NCBI RefSeq assembly: GCF_000006985.1
Contig: NC_002932.3
Span: 395,501-459,500 of the forward strand
Direction: 5' to 3'
DNA: 64,000 nucleotides
Source of the DNA: Chlorobaculum tepidum TLS
GTDB lineage: Bacteria; Bacteroidota; Chlorobiia; Chlorobiales; Chlorobiaceae
Positions 33,338-41,468 of the stretch are shown in pieces. Made by a program: the position numbers and the translations under genes. Every line of letters starts with the position of its first letter. Positions within the stretch are counted from its first letter, which is position 1. The notes under the pieces were generated by a model, which saw only the letters and a program-made list of their open reading frames with translations, was not told the origin of the DNA and did not search any database.

Positions 33338-34884
33338 ATATCGCGCTTGTCCATCTGGCCGTCCGGCACGGCGAGCCGGAGCACAACCGCCGGGAGCTGA
33401 TCCGCCTCAACCGCCAGGCGGCTGAAGCTGGCGCAAGGATTATCGTGAACACCGAGCTGGCCGTCAGCGGCTACAGCTTCCGATCGCCGAAAGAGGTCGC
33501 CGCCGTTGCCGAACCGGTTGACGGCCCATCGGTTCAGGCGATGGCAGAAATTGCCGAAGCCGCGGGTTGCTACATCGTGCTCGGTTATCCCGAAATCGAT
33601 CCGTGCACCGGCATCTGCTACAACTCCGCCGCCGTGCTCGGCCAGGACGGAAAGCTGGTTCTCAATTATCGCAAGGTGACTGCTGAGGCGCGGTGGGCCT
33701 GTCCCGGCTCCCACATGCAGGAGAGCCTTTTCGAGACGCCGTGGGGCAGAGCCGCCGTGCTCATCTGCTCCGACAGTTATTACGGTCTCATTCCGAGGGC
33801 AGCTGCCCTGCGTGGAGCCGATCTTTTGCTGGTGCCAGCCAACTGGCCTGGTGGCTCACTCGATCCGAGGGAGCTCTGGCGGGCGCGAGCTTGCGAAAAC
33901 GGCTGTGCGCTGGTAGCCTGCAACCGCACCGGCAAGGATCGCACGATGGAGTGTTACGACGCAGTCTCTTGCGCCTATGGCGCCGATGGCTCGGTCATTG
34001 CCGAGCGCAGCTCACCTGACTCGGAGGTGTTTCATGTTGAGCTTCCCCTTTCGCGTGGAAAGCTGCGTTCGTCGAGCCGTGAACGTTTCGCATCGAGGAC
34101 GCCGGAACGGTACCGCTCGATCTATCTCGACATGCGTTATGCAAACGATATGACGAGCTGGCACAGCTTGCCCGAACCCGCTCCGGTGCAGGTGCACTGT
34201 CTGCACGAACTATACTTCGAGCCGGGCGACGTGTCGGTTCTCGACAGCCTGCTGCACGACCGCGAAAAGGCCGCGGGGCTGGTGGTGGTGCTGCCGATGC
34301 TTCGGGTTGCCAACCGTGAGGAGGCCGTCGGCTTCCTGCTGGATGTTGCACGGGCGCATGGCGCGGCGTTCTGCGCCGGGCTTGTGGATACGGACGGGGT
34401 GGCGGAGCTGATCTGCTGCCGCCCCGACGGCAGCGTGCATCGTCGGTGTCCGGAGCGTGACGACTTCGTGCTGATCGATCTCGATCATCTGCGCCTGACG
34501 CTGTTGTCCAAAGAGGAGTGCCGCCACCCGGAAGCGGTGACGGCACTCGCCAAAGAGGGGTGCGACCTGGCGGTGGTGCCCGAGACCGGATTCGACGAGG
34601 GCGACCGGGCCGTGCTCGGTTCCCGCTCTATCGAACAGCTTGCCATCGCGGCGTGCGGGCGCGACGTGTCGTTTATCTGCCTGCCGCCGGTCGATCACTA
34701 CCGCTGGGAGGAGGCCGTTGGCGAGGGGGTCGATGGAGCCTCCATGCTGATCGAGGTGGAAAAGCTGCGCCGCAAGCGCTTTTACGACCGGATCGACGTT
34801 GAGCTTTTGCTTGCGCGAAACGGGCGCTCGCCAGATGCCTGCCGGGCCGATGAAACCGGAAAGCGCGAGGAGGAAACGCCGTGA
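33325..34884 (+). CDS. nitrilase-superfamily carbon-nitrogen hydrolase, tandem domains
   Basis: A 519-residue protein. Domain 1 (about 1-265) has the complete Glu-Lys-Cys triad: Glu44 in NTELAVSGY, Lys117 in NYRKVTA and Cys148 in VLICSDSYYG. Domain 2 (about 285-505) appears to be a second copy of the fold. VLPMLRVANREEAVG and AKEGCDLAVVPETG align with the first domain, but the catalytic Cys position is replaced (KEECRHPEAV region, shifted). Domain 2 is therefore probably structural or regulatory. ATG 33325 lies inside the end of cbiZ. The family hydrolyses nitriles or amides, or transfers ammonia. A corrinoid side-chain amide is a tempting but unproven substrate. Confidence 0.82.
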   Translation: MERLNIALVHLAVRHGEPEHNRRELIRLNRQAAEAGARIIVNTELAVSGYSFRSPKEVAAVAEPVDGPSVQAMAEIAEAAGCYIVLGYPEIDPCTGICYNSAAVLGQDGKLVLNYRKVTAEARWACPGSHMQESLFETPWGRAAVLICSDSYYGLIPRAAALRGADLLLVPANWPGGSLDPRELWRARACENGCALVACNRTGKDRTMECYDAVSCAYGADGSVIAERSSPDSEVFHVELPLSRGKLRSSSRERFASRTPERYRSIYLDMRYANDMTSWHSLPEPAPVQVHCLHELYFEPGDVSVLDSLLHDREKAAGLVVVLPMLRVANREEAVGFLLDVARAHGAAFCAGLVDTDGVAELICCRPDGSVHRRCPERDDFVLIDLDHLRLTLLSKEECRHPEAVTALAKEGCDLAVVPETGFDEGDRAVLGSRSIEQLAIAACGRDVSFICLPPVDHYRWEEAVGEGVDGASMLIEVEKLRRKRFYDRIDVELLLARNGRSPDACRADETGKREEETP

Positions 34885-35894
34885 ACTGGCTGCTCAACAT
34901 CAGTACCCACGGTTCTGATCTGGAGATTGCCGGGCCGGAGTGGAGCGAAGCGGTCTCGCTGCTCCGGCGCACCGGCATGGACGGCTTCGAGCTGTACCCG
35001 GCTGGCGCGTACGACTGCACGGCGATTCCGAAAGAGATTGTCGGCGGAGTGCACCTGCGCTTTTTCGTCATGCTCCGCCAGATATGGCAGAACGACCGGG
35101 AGGGGTTGCTCCGCATGTTCGGCAGCGAACAGACCGTGCGCCACTACTACAGCGGCGTGAATCGCGAAGCCGTGATCTCGTGCTACCGTTCACAGCTCGA
35201 ACTGGCGGCCCGTTTCAATGTTCCCTATGTCGTCTTCCATCCCGTTCACTACGAGCTGGAGTATGTTTTCAACTGGCAGCCACCCTGGGGCTGGCGGGAG
35301 ACTGTCGATCTCTCGACGGAGATTATCAACGAGGTGGTGCGCGACACTCCGTACGATGGCTGGATTCTGTTCGAGAACCTCTGGTGGCCGGGCAACTTCC
35401 GGCTCGACAGCACGGATGAGATCGACCGCCTGCTCTCGAAAGTCCGGTGGCCGAAGTGCGGCATCGTGCTCGATACCGCCCATATTCTGAACAAGAATCA
35501 GGAGTTGCGAACTGAAGAAGAGGCGATTGCTTTTCTCTTGCGGCAAGTCGAGCGGCTCGGCGACTACCGCCAGCTCATCAAGGCGGTGCATCTCAGCAAG
35601 AGTCTGTCGGGCGAAGCGGCCAAGGCCGGATTTGCCAACGCCGATCCCTTTTGCGGCGCTCACGATTTCTGGCAGCGCTTCTCCATCGCTCTCCGCCATG
35701 TACGCGATCTGGATCGTCACGAGCCTTTTTCGCACTCCATGCTTGGCGAGCTGTTCGATCTCATCGAGCCGGACAACGTCGTGTTCGAACTTGCCTTCAG
35801 CTCCCTTGACGAGTGGATTGGCAAGATCGAACAACAGCAGCGGGCGTTACAACGCTTTTTTCCTGAATGCCGAATCAAGGAGAATTTGTATTGA
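34881..35894 (+). CDS. xylose isomerase-like TIM-barrel protein (AP endonuclease 2 superfamily)
   Basis: A 337-residue protein of the sugar phosphate isomerase/epimerase fold. A plausible metal-binding set is in place: Glu165 (ILFENLWW), Asp198 and His201 (VLDTAHIL), His237 (AVHLSKS) and Glu303 (VFELAFSS). His120 and His123 (VFHPVHYE) are additional candidates. This family includes isomerases, epimerases, dehydratases and metal-dependent oxygenases of peptides, so the reaction cannot be named. It overlaps the nitrilase-like gene by ATGA and the radical SAM gene by TTGA, implying tightly coupled production of the three proteins. Confidence 0.8.
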   Translation: MNWLLNISTHGSDLEIAGPEWSEAVSLLRRTGMDGFELYPAGAYDCTAIPKEIVGGVHLRFFVMLRQIWQNDREGLLRMFGSEQTVRHYYSGVNREAVISCYRSQLELAARFNVPYVVFHPVHYELEYVFNWQPPWGWRETVDLSTEIINEVVRDTPYDGWILFENLWWPGNFRLDSTDEIDRLLSKVRWPKCGIVLDTAHILNKNQELRTEEEAIAFLLRQVERLGDYRQLIKAVHLSKSLSGEAAKAGFANADPFCGAHDFWQRFSIALRHVRDLDRHEPFSHSMLGELFDLIEPDNVVFELAFSSLDEWIGKIEQQQRALQRFFPECRIKENLY

Positions 35895-36928
35895 ACAATC
35901 ACCGGATTTCATCGCTCATGCTCGTCGTCACCACAGCATGTAATCTCGATTGCGCCTATTGCTACGAAGGCGGCGGCAACGGTCAGGGAGAGATGATGGA
36001 TCTCGATACGGCTCTGCGTGCGCTCGATCTGGTGGCCGCATCGAACCAGCCCTTCCATGTGCAGCTGACCGGCGGCGAGCCGCTGCTTGCCGGAGAGCTT
36101 GTTTTCAGAATTCTGGAGTATATCAGAAACAACAATCTGCCCGCTACTACCGCCATCCAGACCAACGGCGTGCTGCTCGACCATCAGACCGCCCGCCGTT
36201 TGCACTCGTTTGGCACCGCTGTCGGGGTCAGCGTCGATGGACTGCCCGCCATTCAGGAGCAGCTTCGTGGCCAGGGCGCTGCAACCTGGAAAGCCCTCGC
36301 CATGCTCGACAGCGAGCGGGTGCCGTTTTCAGTCACGACGGTTTTGTCGTCGCGCAATACCCGCGACTTATCAACGCTCGGCATGGCGCTGCATTCGATG
36401 CCGGCGGCCTCGGCTATCGGCCTGGATCTGCTGGTGCAAAAAGGCTCTGCGGCGGCGAAAATTGGCGTGCAGCCACCGGATGCCGTCACGATCCGCAGCG
36501 GCGTCACCCGCCTGCTCGCCACGCTCGATGTGCTGAATGCGCAGCGGAGCCGTCCTCTCATTTTGCGCGAACGGCAGACGGTGCTCAAGGCGCTCGGTCG
36601 CGATGAAGCTCGTCCCTACTGCCAGGCCTGCACCGGTTCGAGCCTCGCCGTCACGCCGCGCGGTGAACTCTATCCCTGCACCCAAACGCTCGGTGATGCC
36701 CGCTTCCACCTCGGTACGCTCGATCATCCCCGTCTCTCCGGCACGGCGCTGCCCGACGGGCGGTTGCCGAAGCGCGAGGAGTGTGCCGGATGCGGGCTTC
36801 AGGGGCGTTGCCCTGGCGACTGTCCGTCGCGTTTGCACTACAACGGCGCTGACGGGGCCGGTCTGGTCTGCGCTCTCTATCGAACCATCTGCGACTATTG
36901 TCTGTACAAAGGAGAGATACCATCATGA
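35891..36928 (+). CDS. radical SAM protein with SPASM-like C-terminal cysteine domain
   Basis: A 345-residue protein with the radical SAM cluster motif CNLDCAYC (Cys17, Cys21, Cys24) and the GGEP motif in QLTGGEPLLAG. The C-terminal cysteine-rich region (CQACTGSSLAVTPRGELYPC, then CAGCGLQGRCPGDC and CDYC) is SPASM-like and should hold auxiliary Fe-S clusters. SPASM proteins often modify peptides, and some act on small molecules. I chose TTG 35891 because AAGGAG lies 8 bases before it and it overlaps the upstream stop as TTGA. ATG 35867 has no such signal. No precursor peptide gene is seen nearby. Confidence 0.85.
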   Translation: MNNHRISSLMLVVTTACNLDCAYCYEGGGNGQGEMMDLDTALRALDLVAASNQPFHVQLTGGEPLLAGELVFRILEYIRNNNLPATTAIQTNGVLLDHQTARRLHSFGTAVGVSVDGLPAIQEQLRGQGAATWKALAMLDSERVPFSVTTVLSSRNTRDLSTLGMALHSMPAASAIGLDLLVQKGSAAAKIGVQPPDAVTIRSGVTRLLATLDVLNAQRSRPLILRERQTVLKALGRDEARPYCQACTGSSLAVTPRGELYPCTQTLGDARFHLGTLDHPRLSGTALPDGRLPKREECAGCGLQGRCPGDCPSRLHYNGADGAGLVCALYRTICDYCLYKGEIPS

Positions 36929-39900
36929 AACCAATCTCGCTCTGCTATTTCTGTGTCAACCCCTCCGAAATCTCCACGCTCAGCGCCGGACTCAGGCGCT
37001 ACAACGACGGAGGCGGTCAGGCGGAACTCAAGGCCCGCATCGCCGCGCAGCTCTCCACGCCGGAGCAGATCGCCGTGTTCGCCCGCGCCGCAGCCTCGGC
37101 GGATGCGGTCATTATCCGACTCATGGGCGGCAAGGCCTCCTTTCCCGCATTCGACGCTTTTCTCGAAGCGTTAGCCGAACGGCGCGAAGCGGGCCAGGCT
37201 ACGCCGCTCATTCTGATTTCCGCCGGAGGGGGTGACGACGAAGCTGCCGAACTGGCCCAGCAGCACAGCGCCCTGTATGGCACCGAAGCGGGCGACAGGC
37301 TCCGGCGCTACATCCAGAACGGCGGCGTTATCAACGTGGCCAACATGCTCCGTTATCTGCACCATCTGATCCACGGCGGCGAAAACGACGCCGACGAGCC
37401 GGTCGAGATGCCTCACGAGGGCATCTATCATCCCGACTGGCCAGCGTTCGACGACTTCGAGGGGTACCTGGCAAAGCATGTCGATCCGTCCAAACCTACG
37501 GTCGGCCTCTGGTTCTACCAGAACTACTTCGTCGATGGCGATCTGGCCGCGTATGATTATCTCATCCGCCAGGTCGAAGAGCGAGGGGCCAACATCATCG
37601 CTGTTTTCCACCACCGTTACCGCGACGCGATGCGGGGAAACAAGGGGGCCGATTACGTGGCCGAACGCTACTTCCGCCGCCCGGATGGCACAAGCCGCAT
37701 CGATGTGCTCGTCAATCCGATGCTCTTCGCCCTGTCGATGGCTTCGCCAGAGTACCGGAGTATTCTTCCGGGCCTCGACGTGCCGTTCCTGCAAGCCTTC
37801 AACACCTTCCAGAGCCGCGAGCAGTGGCGGGAGAGCATTCAGGGACTCGGCACGATGGAGGTCTCCTACAACGCCGCGCAGCCCGAATTCGACGGTGCGC
37901 TCATGACCGTGCCCTTTTCGACGCGCGAGAACATGGGCATCGATCCGCTCACCGGAGGCGAAGTGCTCAGGATCATGCCGGTCGAAGAGCGCGTCTCGAA
38001 GCTGGCCGACATGGCGCTCCGCTGGGCGGCGCTGCGGCGCAAACCGAACGCCGACAAGCGCATCGCCATCATCTTCCACCACTACCCGCCGCGTAACGAC
38101 CGCATCGGGTGTGCTGTCGGTCTCGACAGCTTCGAGAGCATCAGGCTGCTGCTCGAACGGATGGCGGCGGAGGGCTACGTGGTCGAGCGACAGTACGAAA
38201 ACGGCGACGAGCTGGCAAAAGAGCTTGTTACCCGAATGACCTGCGACCGACGCTGGCTCACCCCGGAGCAGATGGCCGAAAAAGCGGAAGCCAAGGCAGG
38301 CTCGAAGTTGTTCCAGCCCTGGCACGAAGCGTTGCCCGCAGCGGTGAAGCAAAAGATGGTGAAAAATTGGGGCGAGATGCCGGGAGAGCTGTTCGTGCAC
38401 GACGAGGAACTGCTCTTTCCGGGTACGATCAACGGCAACGTCTTTATCACCATCCAGCCGTCGCGGGGAAGCATTGAGCGTCAGGATCAGATGCTGCACG
38501 ATCCCGACATTCCGCCGCCGCACCACTATCTGGCCCACTACCGCTGGATCAGAGATGTCTTCAAGGCAGACGCTGTCATGCACGTCGGTAAGCACGGCTC
38601 GCTCGAATGGCTGCCGGGCAAGGCACTCGGACTGTCGGAGGAGTGCTATCCCGATCTGTCGATCATGGATCTGCCGAACATCTACCCCTACATCATCAAC
38701 GATCCGAGCGAGGGGACGCAGGCCAAGCGGCGCTCGAATTGCTGCATCATCGACCACATGACGCCGGTCTTCACCAACGCCGACCTGTACGAAGAGATGG
38801 CGGTGCTCGAAGGCCACCTGCGGAGCTACGCCGAGGCGCGCAACAGCGATCCCGGCAAGCTCGACGTGCTGCGCCCGATGATCTGGGATGCGGTGCTCGC
38901 AGCCGATCTCGACAAGGACACCGGGTACACCCGCGAAAAGGCGTTTGCCGATTTTGACAAATTTCTCGAAGTGCTGCACTCCGCGCTCGACGAGATTGCC
39001 GATACCATGATTTCCGACGGCTTGCACACGATGGGCGTCGCGCCCGATGGCGACCGGCTGGTCGAGCTGCTCGTTCAGCTCACCCGTCTCGAACAGGGCA
39101 GCGTACCGTCACTGCGCGAGTCGATTGTTACGGCGATGGGCTTTAATTATGACGAACTGCTTGGTCGCAAGGGGGAGCCGGTTTTTGGCCCGACCTCCGA
39201 GACCGGCGGGGAGATGATCCGTCGTGCTCATGAACACGCGCTCGCGATGGTGAAGCTGCTCTCGGCGAACGGCTACTCAACACAAGCTCCCGAGTTCGTT
39301 CAGGCTGAACTGCCCGCACTCGTGACGCCCGATGTGATGGCCGCTCTCCGCTACATCTGCGACGACCTCGTGCCGCGTCTCTTGAAAGTGACCGACGAAA
39401 TCGACGCCTCCCTGAAAGGCTTTGCCGGGCGCTTTGTCGATCCCGGCCCGTCCGGCGCTCCCACCCGCGGGCAGGCCGACATCCTGCCGACCGGGCGCAA
39501 CTTCTTCTCCATCGATCCCCAGCGTATTCCCACGCCTGCCGCCTGGAAGGTCGGGTGCAGCCTCGGCGACGCCCTCGTCCAGCGCTACCTCGCAGAGAAG
39601 GGGGAGTATCCCCGCAACATCGGCATCATCCTGTTCGGCGGCGCGACCATGCGCTCCGGCGGCGACGATCTTGCCGAAATCTTCTACCTCATGGGCGTAC
39701 GACCGGTCTGGAAGAAGGGTAGCGGGTATGTCCAGGGGGTCGAGATCATTCCGCTGAACGAACTTGGCAGGCCGAGGCTCGATGTGACGCCCCGCATCTC
39801 CGGCTTTTTCCGTGACGCTTTTCCGCTGCTGGTCGAGCGTATCGATGATGCGGTCAGAATGGTCGCCGCGCTCGACGAGCCGCTCGAAAGCAACCTCTTG

Positions 39901-40704
39901 CGCCGCAACGTGCTTGCTGACGTCGAGGAGTACCGGAAGCAGGGCATGAACGACGAGGAGGCGCTGCGCGAAGCGTCGTTCCGCGTCTTCGGTTGCCCTC
40001 CTGGCACCTATGGGGCGGGCGTTTCGGAGCTGATCGAATCGAAAAACTGGCAGACGCAGGGCGATTTGGCGGCCAACTACATCCGCTACTCCTCCCACGC
40101 CTACGGGCGCGGATCGTACGGCCAGCAGAAACCCGACACCTTCAAGCGGGTGCTCTCCCGCATGGACGCCACGGTCAAGAACGAGGACAGCCGCGAGTAC
40201 GACATGTTTTCTTGCACCGACTACTACAACTACTACGGCGGCCTCATCACGGCGGCCAAGAGTCAGCGCGGCGGCGAGTTGCCCGAAGCCTTCATGGGCG
40301 ACAGTTCCGATCCGAACCGGGTGCAGGTGCGCACCACATTCGAGGAGGCAAAGCACATTTTCCGCTCCCGCCTGCTCAATCCCAAATGGCTCGACGGCCT
40401 CAAACGGCATGGTTACAAAGGCGCGGGCGACATCTCCAAGGTGCTCGACATCATCCTCGGCTGGGACGCCACCGCCGAGGTGGTCGATGACTGGATGTAC
40501 GAGCGCGTGGCCGGGAAGTATGTCTTCGACGAGGAGATGAAAAAGTGGATGGAGGAGGTCAATCCCTACGCCCGCCAGAACATTCTCGACAAGCTGCTCG
40601 AAGCGATCAGCCGGGGCATGTGGAACGCCACGGACGAGATGAAGCAGCGTTTGCAGGAGGAGTACCTCGAAACCGAAGGGCAGCTGGAGGAGATCAACGA
40701 ATGA
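36925..40704 (+). CDS. cobN: CobN-like cobaltochelatase large subunit 1
   Basis: Large tetrapyrrole-binding subunit of a class I (ATP-dependent) chelatase, about 1259 residues. CobN hallmarks are IAIIFHHYPP, LDSFESIRLLLERMAAEGY, the catalytic block MHVGKHGSLEWLPGK with His553 and His557, and DLPNIYPYIINDPSEGTQAKRR. CobN inserts cobalt into a corrin ring together with two AAA subunits; here these should be the ChlD- and ChlI-like proteins encoded downstream. ATG 36925 follows GGAGAG and overlaps the radical SAM stop. The KHG motif points to CobN rather than BchH. Since CbiK serves de novo synthesis, the in vivo substrate is open. Confidence 0.9.
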   Translation: MKPISLCYFCVNPSEISTLSAGLRRYNDGGGQAELKARIAAQLSTPEQIAVFARAAASADAVIIRLMGGKASFPAFDAFLEALAERREAGQATPLILISAGGGDDEAAELAQQHSALYGTEAGDRLRRYIQNGGVINVANMLRYLHHLIHGGENDADEPVEMPHEGIYHPDWPAFDDFEGYLAKHVDPSKPTVGLWFYQNYFVDGDLAAYDYLIRQVEERGANIIAVFHHRYRDAMRGNKGADYVAERYFRRPDGTSRIDVLVNPMLFALSMASPEYRSILPGLDVPFLQAFNTFQSREQWRESIQGLGTMEVSYNAAQPEFDGALMTVPFSTRENMGIDPLTGGEVLRIMPVEERVSKLADMALRWAALRRKPNADKRIAIIFHHYPPRNDRIGCAVGLDSFESIRLLLERMAAEGYVVERQYENGDELAKELVTRMTCDRRWLTPEQMAEKAEAKAGSKLFQPWHEALPAAVKQKMVKNWGEMPGELFVHDEELLFPGTINGNVFITIQPSRGSIERQDQMLHDPDIPPPHHYLAHYRWIRDVFKADAVMHVGKHGSLEWLPGKALGLSEECYPDLSIMDLPNIYPYIINDPSEGTQAKRRSNCCIIDHMTPVFTNADLYEEMAVLEGHLRSYAEARNSDPGKLDVLRPMIWDAVLAADLDKDTGYTREKAFADFDKFLEVLHSALDEIADTMISDGLHTMGVAPDGDRLVELLVQLTRLEQGSVPSLRESIVTAMGFNYDELLGRKGEPVFGPTSETGGEMIRRAHEHALAMVKLLSANGYSTQAPEFVQAELPALVTPDVMAALRYICDDLVPRLLKVTDEIDASLKGFAGRFVDPGPSGAPTRGQADILPTGRNFFSIDPQRIPTPAAWKVGCSLGDALVQRYLAEKGEYPRNIGIILFGGATMRSGGDDLAEIFYLMGVRPVWKKGSGYVQGVEIIPLNELGRPRLDVTPRISGFFRDAFPLLVERIDDAVRMVAALDEPLESNLLRRNVLADVEEYRKQGMNDEEALREASFRVFGCPPGTYGAGVSELIESKNWQTQGDLAANYIRYSSHAYGRGSYGQQKPDTFKRVLSRMDATVKNEDSREYDMFSCTDYYNYYGGLITAAKSQRGGELPEAFMGDSSDPNRVQVRTTFEEAKHIFRSRLLNPKWLDGLKRHGYKGAGDISKVLDIILGWDATAEVVDDWMYERVAGKYVFDEEMKKWMEEVNPYARQNILDKLLEAISRGMWNATDEMKQRLQEEYLETEGQLEEINE

Positions 40705-41464
40705 AGTTTTCCGTTACCTGCATCATGACAGCGATGCTTATGTCGGTCGCCCCTGCGGATGTGGTGCGTGCTTCCGGGCGCGGCGATGAGTTCGGCGCGG
40801 AGTTCGACGGGCTGGAGAGCCGGAGCTGGTACAGGGAAACAACCACCAGCAACAGCGACTCCGATCGAGACTTCTTTTCGCGACTCCGGGTGAAGTCGGC
40901 GGGCCAGACCCTGAAAAGGCAGGTGTCGCAAATCGAGCTGAACGCGGGCAGCAGCAGTAACCTGCCCACCTTCCGGCAACGCTACAACGAGACCTCCACG
41001 ACCCGCTCCAACCCCGACTTGCAGAGGGAGCGGGCCGTGAAGACCGGCCTTGCCCTGTCGTTTGCGCCGTCGGAGAAGCTGACCTTCACCTGGAAGCCCG
41101 CCGCATGGCTCGAACTGACCCCATCGTACCTCTACCAGCACGCCCGCAATGAAGAGACCGGCCTCTGGCTGCCGCCATTCCATTCCATACCCTGTCGGGA
41201 CAGATCGTGCTCAAACCTGTCAGCCGTCTCTCCATTCGCGCCGACCTGAAATACACAGGCGAGGTCTATGCCCGCCCGGACAACGTCGAGCGCCAGCCAG
41301 GCTACGGGCTGGTGGATCTGCGCGTGGAATATCGGGCGGGCGCGATGCAACTCTCTCTCGATGTCGATAACCTGCTCGACCGCGAGTATCTCTATGTCGA
41401 TGGCTATGACGCGCCGCCCCGTGAGTGGAAGATTGGCATGAACTACACTTTCTGTCTGAACTGA
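40701..41464 (+). pseudogene. truncated, frameshifted TonB-dependent receptor remnant
   Basis: The ATG overlaps the cobN stop (ATGA). A signal peptide (VTCIMTAMLMSVAPADVVRA) is followed directly by C-terminal barrel pieces, including NPDLQRERAVKTGLALSF and LELTPSYLYQHAR. The plug domain and most of the barrel are missing. Near 41182-41195 the frame shifts: the homologous sequence continues in another frame as TLSGQIVLKPVSRLSIRADL through NLLDREYLYVDGYD to the stop at 41464. The remnant looks like an internally deleted outer-membrane receptor that once belonged to this operon, now perhaps replaced by the receptor at 48701. Confidence 0.82.
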
Positions 41465-41468
41465 AATC

